NCBI GenBank assembly: GCA_028565635.1
Contig: JAOXYB010066556.1
Span: forward strand, 1 to 10,199
Direction of reading: 5' to 3'
Length of the DNA stretch: 10,199 nucleotides
From: Phoronis ovalis
Lineage: Eukaryota > Phoronida > Phoronidae
Position numbers and translations under genes: made by a program. The notes below the pieces were generated by a model, which was not told the origin of the DNA, made no database searches, and saw only the letters and a list, made by a program, of their open reading frames with translations. Positions 1-7,815 of the stretch are shown piece after piece (positions within the stretch are counted from its first letter, which is position 1; every line of letters starts with the position of its first letter).

Positions 1-296
1 TATATATATAAAATTTAATATACAAAAAATATTTTTGTTTAAAAAACATGAAGTACAAAAACTGAAAAATATGAAGGAAAACTGTATAACCACACACACA
101 TATAAAGTAATAAACCATCTACTTAATTAGAGGATGGTGTTGAAAGATGAGCCACAACAGGTGATCAAGTTAAGAGGCAACATGGCCAGGTAATTAATCT
201 GACCACAGGAATGATACAGTAGCCAGTGCTTCAGACATGCTGATTTTACATTGAGGTTTTTCATTTTCTTATTCTTGTGCATCTGTATCAGGCTTA

Positions 297-610
297 CCTA
301 ACCAGCATATAGACTCGAACCGTTAATCTGCACTCGCGCATCTGTCTCCTACCCTTTTCCAGGTTTTGCACAGAAATTTCTGCTACTCGAACCGTCGTTT
401 CCGTAGCATCGCACAAGTTGCCAGGAACTCAAACAGATTTCCGGAGACTCGGACCTGCTGTTCGAGTCACCGGAGATCTGTACGAGTTCCTGGCAATGGA
501 AACGATGGTTCGAGTAGCAAGAATTTTGGTACGAAACCCGGAAAAAGGATTCGAGTGTAGGAAACAGGTGTGCGAGTGCGTATTGACGGTTCAAGTCCAC
601 GCTGGTTAGG
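297..610. mobile_element. Full-length hairpin (foldback) MITE, TA target-site duplication
   Basis: The element starts CCTAACCAGC and ends GCTGGTTAGG (perfect 10-bp termini) and is flanked by TA on both sides (295-296 and 611-612). The two halves are inverted copies over nearly their whole length, meeting around 454-457: for example TTCCTAC, TGCTACTCGAACC, TGCCAGGAACTC and CAGAT.TCCGG occur in the left arm and, reversed, in the right arm. The arms differ by point changes and two indels (extra bases near 406-419 in the left arm and near 549-558 in the right). It is visibly richer in GC than its surroundings. No transposase is encoded; the short open frames inside are hairpin shadows. A TA duplication suggests mobilisation by a Tc1/mariner-type transposase, which is inference. 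No superfamily is assigned. Confidence 0.85.
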
Positions 611-864
611 TAGGCCTGTGTATACTCTCAACAGCATTCAATATGCATCTTTTGTAATGAATGTAGGCAAGTATCTTGGATTTTCAATATATGCATTCTA
701 TTTTGAATTCATCTGTGCAGATCAGTAAAGTTGCCTGCGACCCTTGATGATACATACCTGATAATTGCAGGTAGGAGCCTGCAGAACCTTTTTCAGGGTT
801 ATGCTATACTCAAGTTTTTTAATTACTGGTCTGAGCTCAATTGAAACAGTTGTTTATTGGGCAG

Positions 865-1152
865 GGACCCTTCAGGGTCCCTTTTTTGGGCTACCAGGAT
901 ATTTCAGGGTAGGTTATTTCACTTCTGGGATATTTCAGGGTGGGTATTTGACGTCAAGGGGATATTTCAGGGTGTTTTTTTTAAGGAGTACGATAGAAGT
1001 TGAAATGACCTTTTTGCTTGTCAATTTTTTCTGGCAGCACGGAGACGGGGCTAAGGATATTTCAGGGTAAGTGTTTTGGGCCCAAGGATATTTCAGGGTA
1101 GGTATTTTTTCAATTCCGGGGATATATCTCAGGGTCAGGGTTTGGAACCCTG
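865..1152. repeat. Decayed 31-32-bp minisatellite (GGATATTTCAGGGT units)
   Basis: The block GGATATTTCAGGGT recurs starting at 897, 928, 960, 1055 and 1086, with variants at 865 (GGGACCCTTCAGGGT) and about 1120 (GGATATATCTCAGGGT). Spacings are 32, 31, 32, 95 (three times about 31.7), 31 and about 34, so the two units expected between 992 and 1054 have decayed or been replaced. The array ends in the perfect small palindrome CAGGGTT-TGG-AACCCTG (1136-1152). A further TTTCAGGGT at 791-799 lies out of phase. Open frames crossing the array in plus orientation are repeat artefacts. Confidence 0.8.
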
Positions 1153-1186
1153 GGCCTCACACCCCTACCTCATATAAAAGAGAGTG

Positions 1187-1197
1187 CCCCCCCCCCC
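1187..1197. repeat. C11 homopolymer
   Basis: Eleven consecutive C in an AT-rich intron, just beyond the minisatellite. The length is likely variable or error-prone in sequencing. Confidence 0.9.
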
Positions 1198-1365
1198 GGT
1201 CTACATGCATCTCATGTCTTATGAATGGCACAGCATTGGTATTCCAAGTGTACATGAGTACTTTAGGCTTCCCTTTACAGGATTATCTATATTCACTTGG
1301 TTTATCAAAATGACAAGGTACAGGATACTAGAAAGAATTACGAGCACAAAGTAAAATTTACATAC

Positions 1366-1544
1366 CTGGCAAGATATTTTTCCGTACAATCTGGACATTT
1401 TCATCCCTGTCGGGTCTTGTGTGTTCATGCCAGAAACCAACAACATGTCCAAGCTCATGAACAACAATTCCAAACTTGTCACAGTTTTTACCGATAGAAA
1501 TAGCTTGTGCACCATTACCTCGCTTACCAACAAAGGAACAGCAA
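1366..1544 (-). CDS. BMP1/tld: Tolloid-like exon 5: CGCC loop and catalytic zinc site
   Basis: 179 bp: one base of Gly214, codons 215-273, and one base of residue 274. The acceptor is CTGATTTGCAG and the donor CCA G|GTATGT. It begins [20 protein letters not shown], then [28 protein letters not shown] and [11 protein letters not shown]. Zinc ligands by family knowledge are His243, His247 and His253; the catalytic base is Glu244. All are intact, so the enzyme should be active. After the donor the frame hits a stop at once, which confirms that the exon ends there. The next exon (expected Q/E-rich start, then the SIMHY Met-turn) was sought in 1-1365 and not found. Confidence 0.96.
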
Positions 1545-4500
1545 CTGCAAATCAGAAAATTTATTTTCTTATAATTATATGTAAAGTATTCTACCATTTG
1601 TTGTTGATTTTGAATATAAAGATCTTTGTACTTGTAGATTTTACAGTAAACAAAATATTAGGTGAGGAGAAGGAAAGGAAGCACTGACTCTAATTTTATT
1701 GATGATGTTTATCTAATAAAATTCAAATCAGTCACAATGTGCTTTTCCTTGTATTCAAAAATGCAGAGGCAAACGTCATATTTCTTTGCCAAGCTGCTAT
1801 TCTTTGTAAATTCGAATGAAAAGAATCAGCAGGAACTGGATATCATCTGACACTTATTGCCTGTATCAATTCATAAGTTGACACTCTTGCACATAGAATG
1901 TGTTTCTAAAAGGGTTATTTGCTGGTTAATTTAGTTTCAAGTATCATTTATTTACAAATCATCTAATAATCAAATGTCCATTTTAAAAACATAATTTTAA
2001 TGGTATATGTCAGTTCTCAAAATACAATATGAAAAAATTAGACAGGTTTCATATTGACATATAAAACATATAAAGTCACTTTACAACAACAATAATATTA
2101 GTCTTAGTAATTCTAGATAAATTAAATTAATCTAAATTCCTATACCAAATTTATTTTCACAATATGCTCACACATAATTTGATTTTTATTCAAATACTTT
2201 TGTGCATTCCCTTATCATTTTCTATTAGAGTGTCATTTGGCTGGAGATCAAGTGAAATTCCAGTGTCACTCACATGAAAACATGATATTATTTAAACCCT
2301 ATGATTATGTGATCTGCTTAATGTTTAATTATCTGTTTCTGCTTTGCACATGACAGTTAAAATAAATTGGCATGATTTAGCATCAAGGGAACAAAAGGAC
2401 TGAATTTTTTTTGAAAATATATGACTTTGTACAGTATTTTCCATTAAACGAAACTGTTTACACAGGAATTGGCTTTCTTCAATATCTAACATTAGATAAG
2501 ATTATCACTAAAACATAACCTTTCTACATTCTTACATTTTTTTTCTTCTTTATATCACATTTCACAATAACCAATCTATCCTTGATGAACTTCCCGCTGA
2601 ACTTTAATTTTTTTAAAATACATTTTAACAACAAACAGCAAATATGCTTTGACGCGTGCCCAGTAGTTCCAAAATACACTGGTCACACCAGATTCTGGCT
2701 AAAAATAGTTGATACCTTTGATCGATAAGTATTTAGAACTAGTATTTATGACTTCATGCACAAAACTTTTTGCAAGACTTACCCACAAGGTCTTTCTGTG
2801 AATACTATATAATTGTAGTCACTTTCTGTTCTCTCCACGAATGTAATGCAAGTATAGTTTTCCCAGTGTCTCATTGCTTGCTTGAATAATGCTTTGTGTT
2901 GCCCTGAAAATTTAAACAACCATTTGCAGTGTTAATTGCATTGTAAAAAAATTCAGTAGAAACAAGAACATTAAGTTTACATCAAGTTTTCTCAAGAGAT
3001 ATATTTAATGAATTTATAATCGATTAGTAAATGAGGAAATATTCTATAAGCAATCAAGAGAATATTCTCAGAGCTAGATGCACAATAACTATTATATGAG
3101 ATTTGCATTACAACATATGAGGAACAAATATTCTGTACGGTGCAGACAAGGACAGCGTTCCTATATGGAAGCTGTCTTGGATATGGGAGTCAAAGTGTGT
3201 GGTTAGTTGACTGGGACAATGTGGCATAGTAGCAGGACTTAAAAGTACACGGAGACAGCTGAATTTTGAAGTCACACGAAAAGTTTCATTTTCAGCATTT
3301 AGGGCTGTTATTACTTAAATCGAGTATTTCAAAAATTTCATGTGTGATCGTGCTGGTCACTAGGGTAGACTTGACAGGTGTCCAGATACACTGAGATCTG
3401 ACTATAATACTTTATACAATTGATTTGTTTGAACTTTTATTAATCAGTTTTTAAAAGGATTTAGTAAAGCTCTGTCCAAATGGAGAAAAGCCAAACCAGA
3501 TTAATCCAAGCTACACATGACTTTGCATGATTACCTCTATTTTGAGCCTGTTCACTCCAAGAACCATCTCAACTCTCAGGAGCATAGAATGAGGCTGTTG
3601 TATTCAGTAAACTATACTCAACAAACTTACAACTTTGGTCACAAAGTTAATTTCAAACAAGTTTTATATTTCACAGCAGCTTGAAGTATGTGGTTAAGTG
3701 GAAAAGTAGGAAACTCCGATAAAAGGTTAGAACTGATTTGAGTTCAGTTTTCCCTTATAAACGACATACATGAAAGTCAAAAGTATTACCTACCACTAAA
3801 ATTAGCATCAATTTCATATGGTATAACTCCATGATCCCACAGACGTTCCGGTCTTGCTGTTGCTGCTCTCTTATTCCGACTGTGTATAGGTTCTGCAATT
3901 CTGTGTGTATTTCTATGTTTTCTGGAGCAAAAATATGATTCAAAACAATAATATACTGCTAAAGAAGCAATACAAGTTTACCTCTTATGTCAGTTGCATC
4001 ATTTTCATGATTTCATTTTTATATATTTATTTATTTGTCTTTTATTCATTCCCTGCCAGAAAATCAAATAAGAATTTAGATAATAATAGTTATACTCAGA
4101 TAAAATTAAACAAAATATTATTGTTGTTGGTATAGCTACATTTCGACCATGTATGCAGTTTAATGTACCGACGTACTAAATGTAAACAACGCAATACTAA
4201 TAGGTTAACAAATCTCATAACCTAGAATTTCATTTTCAACAGGCATAATTCATTTACTTGTGCCTTTTACCTGTTTCTTTTCTTGCCTTTGTCGTGTAAT
4301 TTTCCTTTGCCTCTGTGCTTCTTGTGTTTTTTGTGGCCATGTTTTCTTTCTTTTCTGTGATGACGACGATCCTTGTGATGTGCATATTCGATCTTTTTAA
4401 ATTTTTCTACAGATGCAGCATATTTTTGAAGTGTCGCATTTTTAGTCTGTGCAAGCAATGTCTCTCTTTTATACTCATATTCTGTTAGTGCTATATCTCC

Positions 4501-6476
4501 TATGTATCCCGCTAAAAATAAAACATATTTTAGCCCCGGTATTTTAGCGATTTAAGAGGTCCGGGTGCGCAAGTCGTAAAAAGTACCGTAAACATTTTTC
4601 CGGGAAAGTGACATTTTTTCAAGTAGTTGCACAGTATGAAAATTTAAATCTTGCTATTCATGAAAAAGAATTGCTTGGAAAGATACATATGTTTTATTTA
4701 GTGTAAAACAAAATATTATTTGTAGGAAAAAAAATAGTGTCGTAAAATCGGAACTGCGTAGATTTCCGGGCAAATTAATTAAAGAATTGAAGACGCAAGA
4801 AAGTTCGAAGCATCATTCGCGTGATATCAAATCCTTCATTCTGTGTTTAATAAGACACTGAAATAGCCCACAATCAGTAATTAATCTCATTACTTTATGG
4901 TATACCTGTTAAATCCATTTACAATACGGGTATTTTTGGTACTTTTTAATTAAATTTTTCAGGGTTCAGTTCTGAGACTAATATAACTAAGGAGTTTAGT
5001 CTAAAACAATCTTGTTAGGTCACTATTCTATCATCTAAACATTTTTAGCCCATGCATTGTTTAGTTCAAAGAAACCACTTAACACTTTTTGTAAAATTTA
5101 TTTTTAAAAATCGGAAATTTGTCTTGCTCTGTAAATCTCAACGATTGTGGACTGCCAGCTAGCTAGTGTCATCCTTTTATAAAGAAATATTGCCTGTCAG
5201 GGACAAGGACTGTTTTCTCAGTAATGAAACATGTAGACTAAAAAATCTAAAAAATGCGATCCTTAATGCCGCACTTCGCGCTAATAATGATACTCAAATG
5301 ATCATAATTCAACTCCAGGATTTTTTGCAAATGCCAGCACGTCAAAGTTACTTTCGAGACCCTTTACACAAATGTGTAAACTATATAACATTCCAATCGG
5401 TAAAATCACTTCTATGAACATCATGACTAAAAACACTTTAAAACGGTAAAAACTAGTAGTTTCAAATAATTTTCCATTATTATAAAAATTATTATTTTTA
5501 GAGTATAACAGACACAATGGTTAATCAGCAACTGAAATGACACAACACGCTAAGAAAACACGTTTATTTCATTGTCAGCAATTAAGACGAATTATCTTAA
5601 CTGATAAAACGATAGACAAACAATCTTTACACTTAAACAGATTTTTATCATGTCAATCAATACACTTAAGCTTTCAAAGTTGTAATTATCTTTTTGATTA
5701 ATTACTTGTTGGCATCAAAATAAAATAAAATAAAAATACTAGTCCTAAAATTGAAAAGAAAGATTTAGCTAGCACAGTGTGTGATGGAGCTCAGACTATA
5801 AAACATAGTACAATTACATACCGTTGGATAAGTAACGAACCAAGAACGCGGAATACCTGTGGTAGACAGAATACGAAGTGTCGTATATCGTTCACAATAA
5901 AATGTTATGGGAATAAACAAAACCAGACGTGAGTATAATACAAGCCCACGCCGTTAACAAACTGATTACTACACTTCATTCGTTTTACATTATTTCGAGT
6001 AAAATAGTTAAAATAATGAGGTGATCGTTTCTTTCATATCATACAGTTACAAATAAACTAAACATTTTGGTAAGAGTTGAAACAAGTGCACTTAAATGTT
6101 GTTAGAACGTAGTATGAACTTAAGATTTAGGTGCATTTTTGTCATGCACGTTTATACGGTGATTTGGAGAACAGCCTTTGGAATAAGCAATATTGGGGTA
6201 TAAGGAGCTCATCTATATTACAATTAATTCATAGCAGAATAACGTTCTGCACGTTAACCAATAAAAGTATTAGCAGTAAAGTTATTTAAGAAGTTTTTTG
6301 ACAAATTTTCTTTAAAAGTACATACCTGCCTTGCACGGGTCCATAAACAAATCATTAGAAGTTCTGTGTGGAATAGTCCCTTTCACAAGATGTGTTTTCA
6401 GTTCAAATTTGTGCCCACAAACAAATTCAATAAATAAAGGAATAAAGACAAAAATATATTCTGTACTGAAATGCAT
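1366..6476 (-). CDS. BMP1/tld: BMP1/tolloid-like astacin metalloprotease, 5' part of gene (5 exons, 3' end outside window)
   Basis: Joined exons 6476-6326, 4511-4271, 3921-3794, 2903-2783 and 1544-1366 give 273 full codons plus one base, in frame at every junction (intron phases 1, 2, 1, 2, 1) with GT-AG borders. Order in the protein: signal peptide (about 1-21), propeptide with DPCKA (46-50) and GYIGDIAL (52-59), a basic stretch (95-121), furin-type site RNKR (146-149), mature start [10 protein letters not shown] (150-159), and the astacin catalytic domain with its zinc site [13 protein letters not shown] (243-255) followed by TRPDRDE. The CGCC loop (213-216) and TRPDRDE are typical of the BMP1/tolloid branch rather than other astacins. 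Known family role: a secreted zinc endopeptidase that cuts procollagen propeptides and chordin/Sog-type BMP antagonists. The Met-turn and the CUB/EGF domains are not in the window, so full-length tolloid and short BMP1-like forms cannot be separated. Confidence 0.95.
1545..2782 (-). other. Intron 4 of the tolloid-like gene
   Basis: 1238 bp, phase 2, donor GTAAGT, acceptor CTGATTTGCAG. It splits the CGCC loop between the second and third base of the Gly codon. AT-rich; nothing else recognised. Confidence 0.85.
2783..2903 (-). CDS. BMP1/tld: Tolloid-like exon 4: astacin domain, first core part
   Basis: 121 bp: two bases of Gly174, codons 175-213, and two bases of Gly214. The acceptor is AAATTTTCAG and the donor TGT GG|GTAAGT. 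The translation includes [20 protein letters not shown] and ends [10 protein letters not shown]. It matches the astacin core strand/helix segment (AMRHWE..TC..F.ER) and the start of the CGCC loop. Cys192 should form the conserved domain disulfide to the C-terminal Cys encoded outside the window. N-Y-T at 189-191 is a further sequon. It is too short to appear as a plain open frame with a start codon and was found only by following the splice phases. Confidence 0.94.
2904..3793 (-). other. Intron 3 of the tolloid-like gene
   Basis: 890 bp, phase 1, donor GTAGGT, acceptor AAATTTTCAG. I see nothing in it beyond AT-rich unique-looking sequence. Confidence 0.85.
3794..3921 (-). CDS. BMP1/tld: Tolloid-like exon 3: furin cleavage site and mature N-terminus of the protease
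   Basis: 128 bp: one base completing Arg131, codons 132-173, and one base of Gly174. The acceptor is TTTTTGCTCCAG and the donor AGT G|GTAGGT. It contains the convertase site R-N-K-R (146-149), then [19 protein letters not shown], the start of the mature astacin domain. In astacins the freed N-terminal Ala is buried and contacts the Glu after the third zinc His (here Glu254), so cutting at RNKR is the activation step. N-F-S at 171-173 is an N-glycosylation sequon at the place where vertebrate BMP1 has NFT. The longer open frame covering this exon in another reading frame is a shadow. Confidence 0.94.
3922..4270 (-). other. Intron 2 of the tolloid-like gene
   Basis: 349 bp, phase 2, donor GTAAAA (weaker than the others), acceptor TTTTTGCTCCAG. 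It is AT-rich; the plus-strand open frame across it (3905-4135) is low-complexity and hydrophobic and looks like chance. Confidence 0.85.
4271..4511 (-). CDS. BMP1/tld: Tolloid-like exon 2: propeptide with aspartate switch and basic His/Lys/Arg-rich stretch
   Basis: 241 bp: two bases completing Ala51, codons for residues 52-130, and two bases of Arg131. It follows the acceptor TTTTTAG and ends at AAC AG|GTAAAA. It starts GYIGDIAL; the Y-x-G-D-I pattern is the astacin-family aspartate switch, whose Asp (here Asp56) binds the active-site zinc in the zymogen. The second half is strikingly basic: residues 95-121 contain 8 His, 9 Lys and 5 Arg in 27 positions, followed by more Lys/Arg. Several minimal RxxR convertase sites occur (RHHR, RKER). 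One N-glycosylation sequon, NAT, lies at 75-77. Vertebrate BMP1/TLL propeptides are also basic before the furin site but, as far as I recall, less His-rich. Confidence 0.9.
4512..6325 (-). other. Intron 1 of the tolloid-like gene
   Basis: 1814 bp, phase 1, donor GTATGT, acceptor TTTTTAG. It is very AT-rich. It holds a plus-strand open frame of about 83 codons (5166-5417) starting only at GTG, with no recognised domain and of a length expected by chance at this base composition. I see no RNA gene or transposon termini in it. Confidence 0.85.
6326..6476 (-). CDS. BMP1/tld: Tolloid-like exon 1 (coding part): signal peptide and start of propeptide
   Basis: Residues 1-50 plus one base. The ATG at 6476-6474 is the first in-frame Met after an upstream in-frame TAG. 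It opens a classic secretion signal: MHFSTEY, a hydrophobic core [12 protein letters not shown], then CG with likely cleavage near residue 21. The exon ends DLFMDPCKA and GCA G|GTATGT. DPCKA followed across the intron by A-G-YIGDIAL matches the conserved prodomain start of BMP1/tolloid proteins, which proves the junction to exon 2. Where the 5' UTR of this exon begins is not known. A possible acceptor (ATTTCAG, ending at 6466) lies just inside the ORF. Its use would remove this ATG, but the good signal peptide argues for the ATG as read. Confidence 0.88.
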
Positions 6477-6927
6477 GTTTCTGTTTTCAATAATAGATCT
6501 TACTATATTCAGGTGTCGCTAATGCTATTAACCTGATTTTGTCGGAAATGTATCCAAAATGTGTCGAAATTACAGCTACGTTTTGTTGCTCGAATTCCGC
6601 TTTATTTTCTTGCTTGCTGAAAGTCCACCGATCGTGTTGTACTACTCCAGTGAGCAAATAACGTATTTACCAAAGCTATCCGATATGTTTTAAATAGCAA
6701 AGAGATCTTCACACAACAAAGCTAAAAATGGAATAGATAGGATGCAACCTCTTTTAAGAATGTTCAATAAAAATTACTGATACAATGTAAAAGTGAAATA
6801 CAATCCCGGGTTTACAATTGTAAATAATTTCTCCCTTTTTCGAAGTTTAGAAATAAAATAAAATATAATCCAGTTTCCGTCTAAGTAATCAGGAGTTCGA
6901 CTGACGCGAAGGCAGCAGGTTACAACT
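6477..6927. other. Sequence directly upstream of the tolloid-like start codon (5' UTR or intron)
   Basis: On the minus strand this is the 5' side of the start codon. It contains in-frame stops and several AG dinucleotides that could serve as acceptors (for example GGACTTTCAG, and AAAACAG four bases before the ATG). Either a continuous 5' UTR from a promoter near 6950-7040 or an intron from a more distant untranslated exon would fit. Confidence 0.4.
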
Positions 6928-7040
6928 TTGACAGAACTTGACAGTTGGGTAATTGTGAAAACGTGTCAAGAACTTGTCAATATTCATTAGGCCCATGACC
7001 AATAGCAGCCCTCGCTCGGTACCTTAACGTCTATGATTGG
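6928..7040. promoter_or_regulatory. Candidate proximal promoter of the tolloid-like gene: CCAAT boxes and TGACA cluster
   Basis: A CCAAT box on the minus strand (ATTGG on plus, 7036-7040) and one on the plus strand (6999-7003) flank a locally GC-richer patch. Beside them are four TGACA-type sites as an imperfect inverted repeat: TGACAG at 6929 and 6939, TGTCAA at 6964 and 6975. TGACAG/TGTCA is the known core of TALE homeodomain proteins (Meis/Prep/TGIF). The distance of about 450-560 bp to the start codon suits a promoter with a 5' UTR. No TATA box is evident on the minus strand here. The regulatory role is inference. Confidence 0.3.
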
Positions 7041-7815
7041 AGAAAAGTTAAAGTCCGGGTGTATTTTTTTTCACAATTCAATTGACAATTCAATCTAATT
7101 ATATGTAAGAAAAATTGACCTTCAGTATTACTAACTACTTTTGTGAATTTTCGTGGTTCCTCTTGGGGTAGTTCCAGTTTCAAATAATTTCAATCTTGAA
7201 AAGGACATTCAAAACACAAAATGTTACACAGAGATTAAGCAGTATCCGCTGTAACTTAAAACTATGACGTATGTTTATAATCGATACTTTAAATTAAATG
7301 TGGTTAAACAATTATAGCTAACATATTATTAAAGTGTCAAACTATCCCCCAGCACTTACCTGTTGCTCCTAAATTAAAAGTACAGAGGAAACATATGATC
7401 CCACGTAGAACGAGGATCGAGTATAGTCATCGGACGTTCGTGATGCCATGTGCGTATCACACTCATTTAAAAGATGTAAAATATTTCTAACATTATATAC
7501 GACGGCGTCATACTGTTTGGATTGTTTTGCCTCTCTACATTTAACACCAGTAATAATAATTATGACATGAAAAGTTCTTTAGAAACTCGCTTGTTTTGCA
7601 TGAAAATTTAAAACGGACCTGATAAATTAAAATCAATGGATTAAAATATTTGTCGGTATGTTACACTTTTTGCTTTATATAACTTTAATCGCGGATTGAT
7701 GATGGGAATGGAATTTTCAGAACAGCTAACAGCATCCTCATCATCCATTTTGTTATGATGTTCCAATTTTTAGAATATGTTACAAGACACGTTAATCGGA
7801 TTTATGACAAGTTCT
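7041..7815. other. Intergenic AT-rich sequence, no gene seen
   Basis: Apart from the isolated donor at 7360 it holds only small imperfect palindromes, such as one around 7697-7748 pairing GATGATGGGAATG with CATCCTCATCATC. No protein-like open frame. Confidence 0.6.
7360..7450 (-). other. Possible untranslated first exon ending at a consensus splice donor
   Basis: The minus strand reads GCAACAG|GTAAGTGC with the exon end at 7360, an exact match to the animal donor consensus, upstream of and on the same strand as the tolloid-like gene. The ORF context before it is closed, so any exon here would be 5' UTR. The upstream limit given is arbitrary, since no start site or acceptor can be fixed. Confidence 0.25.

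Larger units (their letters stand above)
1..1365 (-). other. Intron 5 of the tolloid-like gene, start only (runs off the window)
   Basis: It begins with the donor GTATGT at 1365. No continuation of the astacin domain was found to position 1, so the intron is at least 1365 bp. It contains a hairpin MITE (297-610), a decayed minisatellite (about 865-1152), a C11 run (1187-1197) and short TA and CA runs near the left edge (1-10, around 92-102). Intronic status depends on the next exon lying beyond the window. Confidence 0.75.

Noticed and set aside
349-609. Three overlapping open frames in 349-609 on both strands
   Set aside because: They fall wholly within the palindromic MITE; mirrored repeats such as NFCYSNRRFRS and NSCYSNHRFH come from the inverted arms, not from a gene.
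585-610. Possible tRNA 3' half (GGTTCAAGTCC)
   Set aside because: The T-stem does not pair beyond two bases and no D or anticodon arm lies upstream at tRNA spacing.
863-887. Hairpin plus T run resembling a rho-independent terminator
   Set aside because: The window is clearly eukaryotic (spliced gene), and the structure is a minisatellite unit.
765-1313. Plus-strand frames of 101 and 80 codons with repeated GYFRV-like peptides
   Set aside because: The peptide repeats are the 31-32-bp minisatellite read in frame, with no homology or start context.
1-1365. Search for tolloid exon 6 (Met-turn region SIMHY)
   Set aside because: No minus-strand frame with the expected residues and splice sites was found; the exon must lie outside the window.
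1219-1533. 104-codon minus-strand frame overlapping exon 5
   Set aside because: It overlaps the catalytic exon in another frame; the true frame encodes [12 protein letters not shown], so this is a shadow.
5166-5417. 83-codon plus-strand open frame in intron 1
   Set aside because: It begins only at GTG, has no recognisable domain or splice context that fits, and frames of this length are expected a few times by chance in 10 kb of such AT-rich DNA.
5302-5517. 71-codon minus-strand open frame with a hydrophobic stretch
   Set aside because: Overlaps the previous frame on the other strand, has low-complexity AT-driven composition (F, I, L, N, Y) and matches nothing; it lies inside intron 1.
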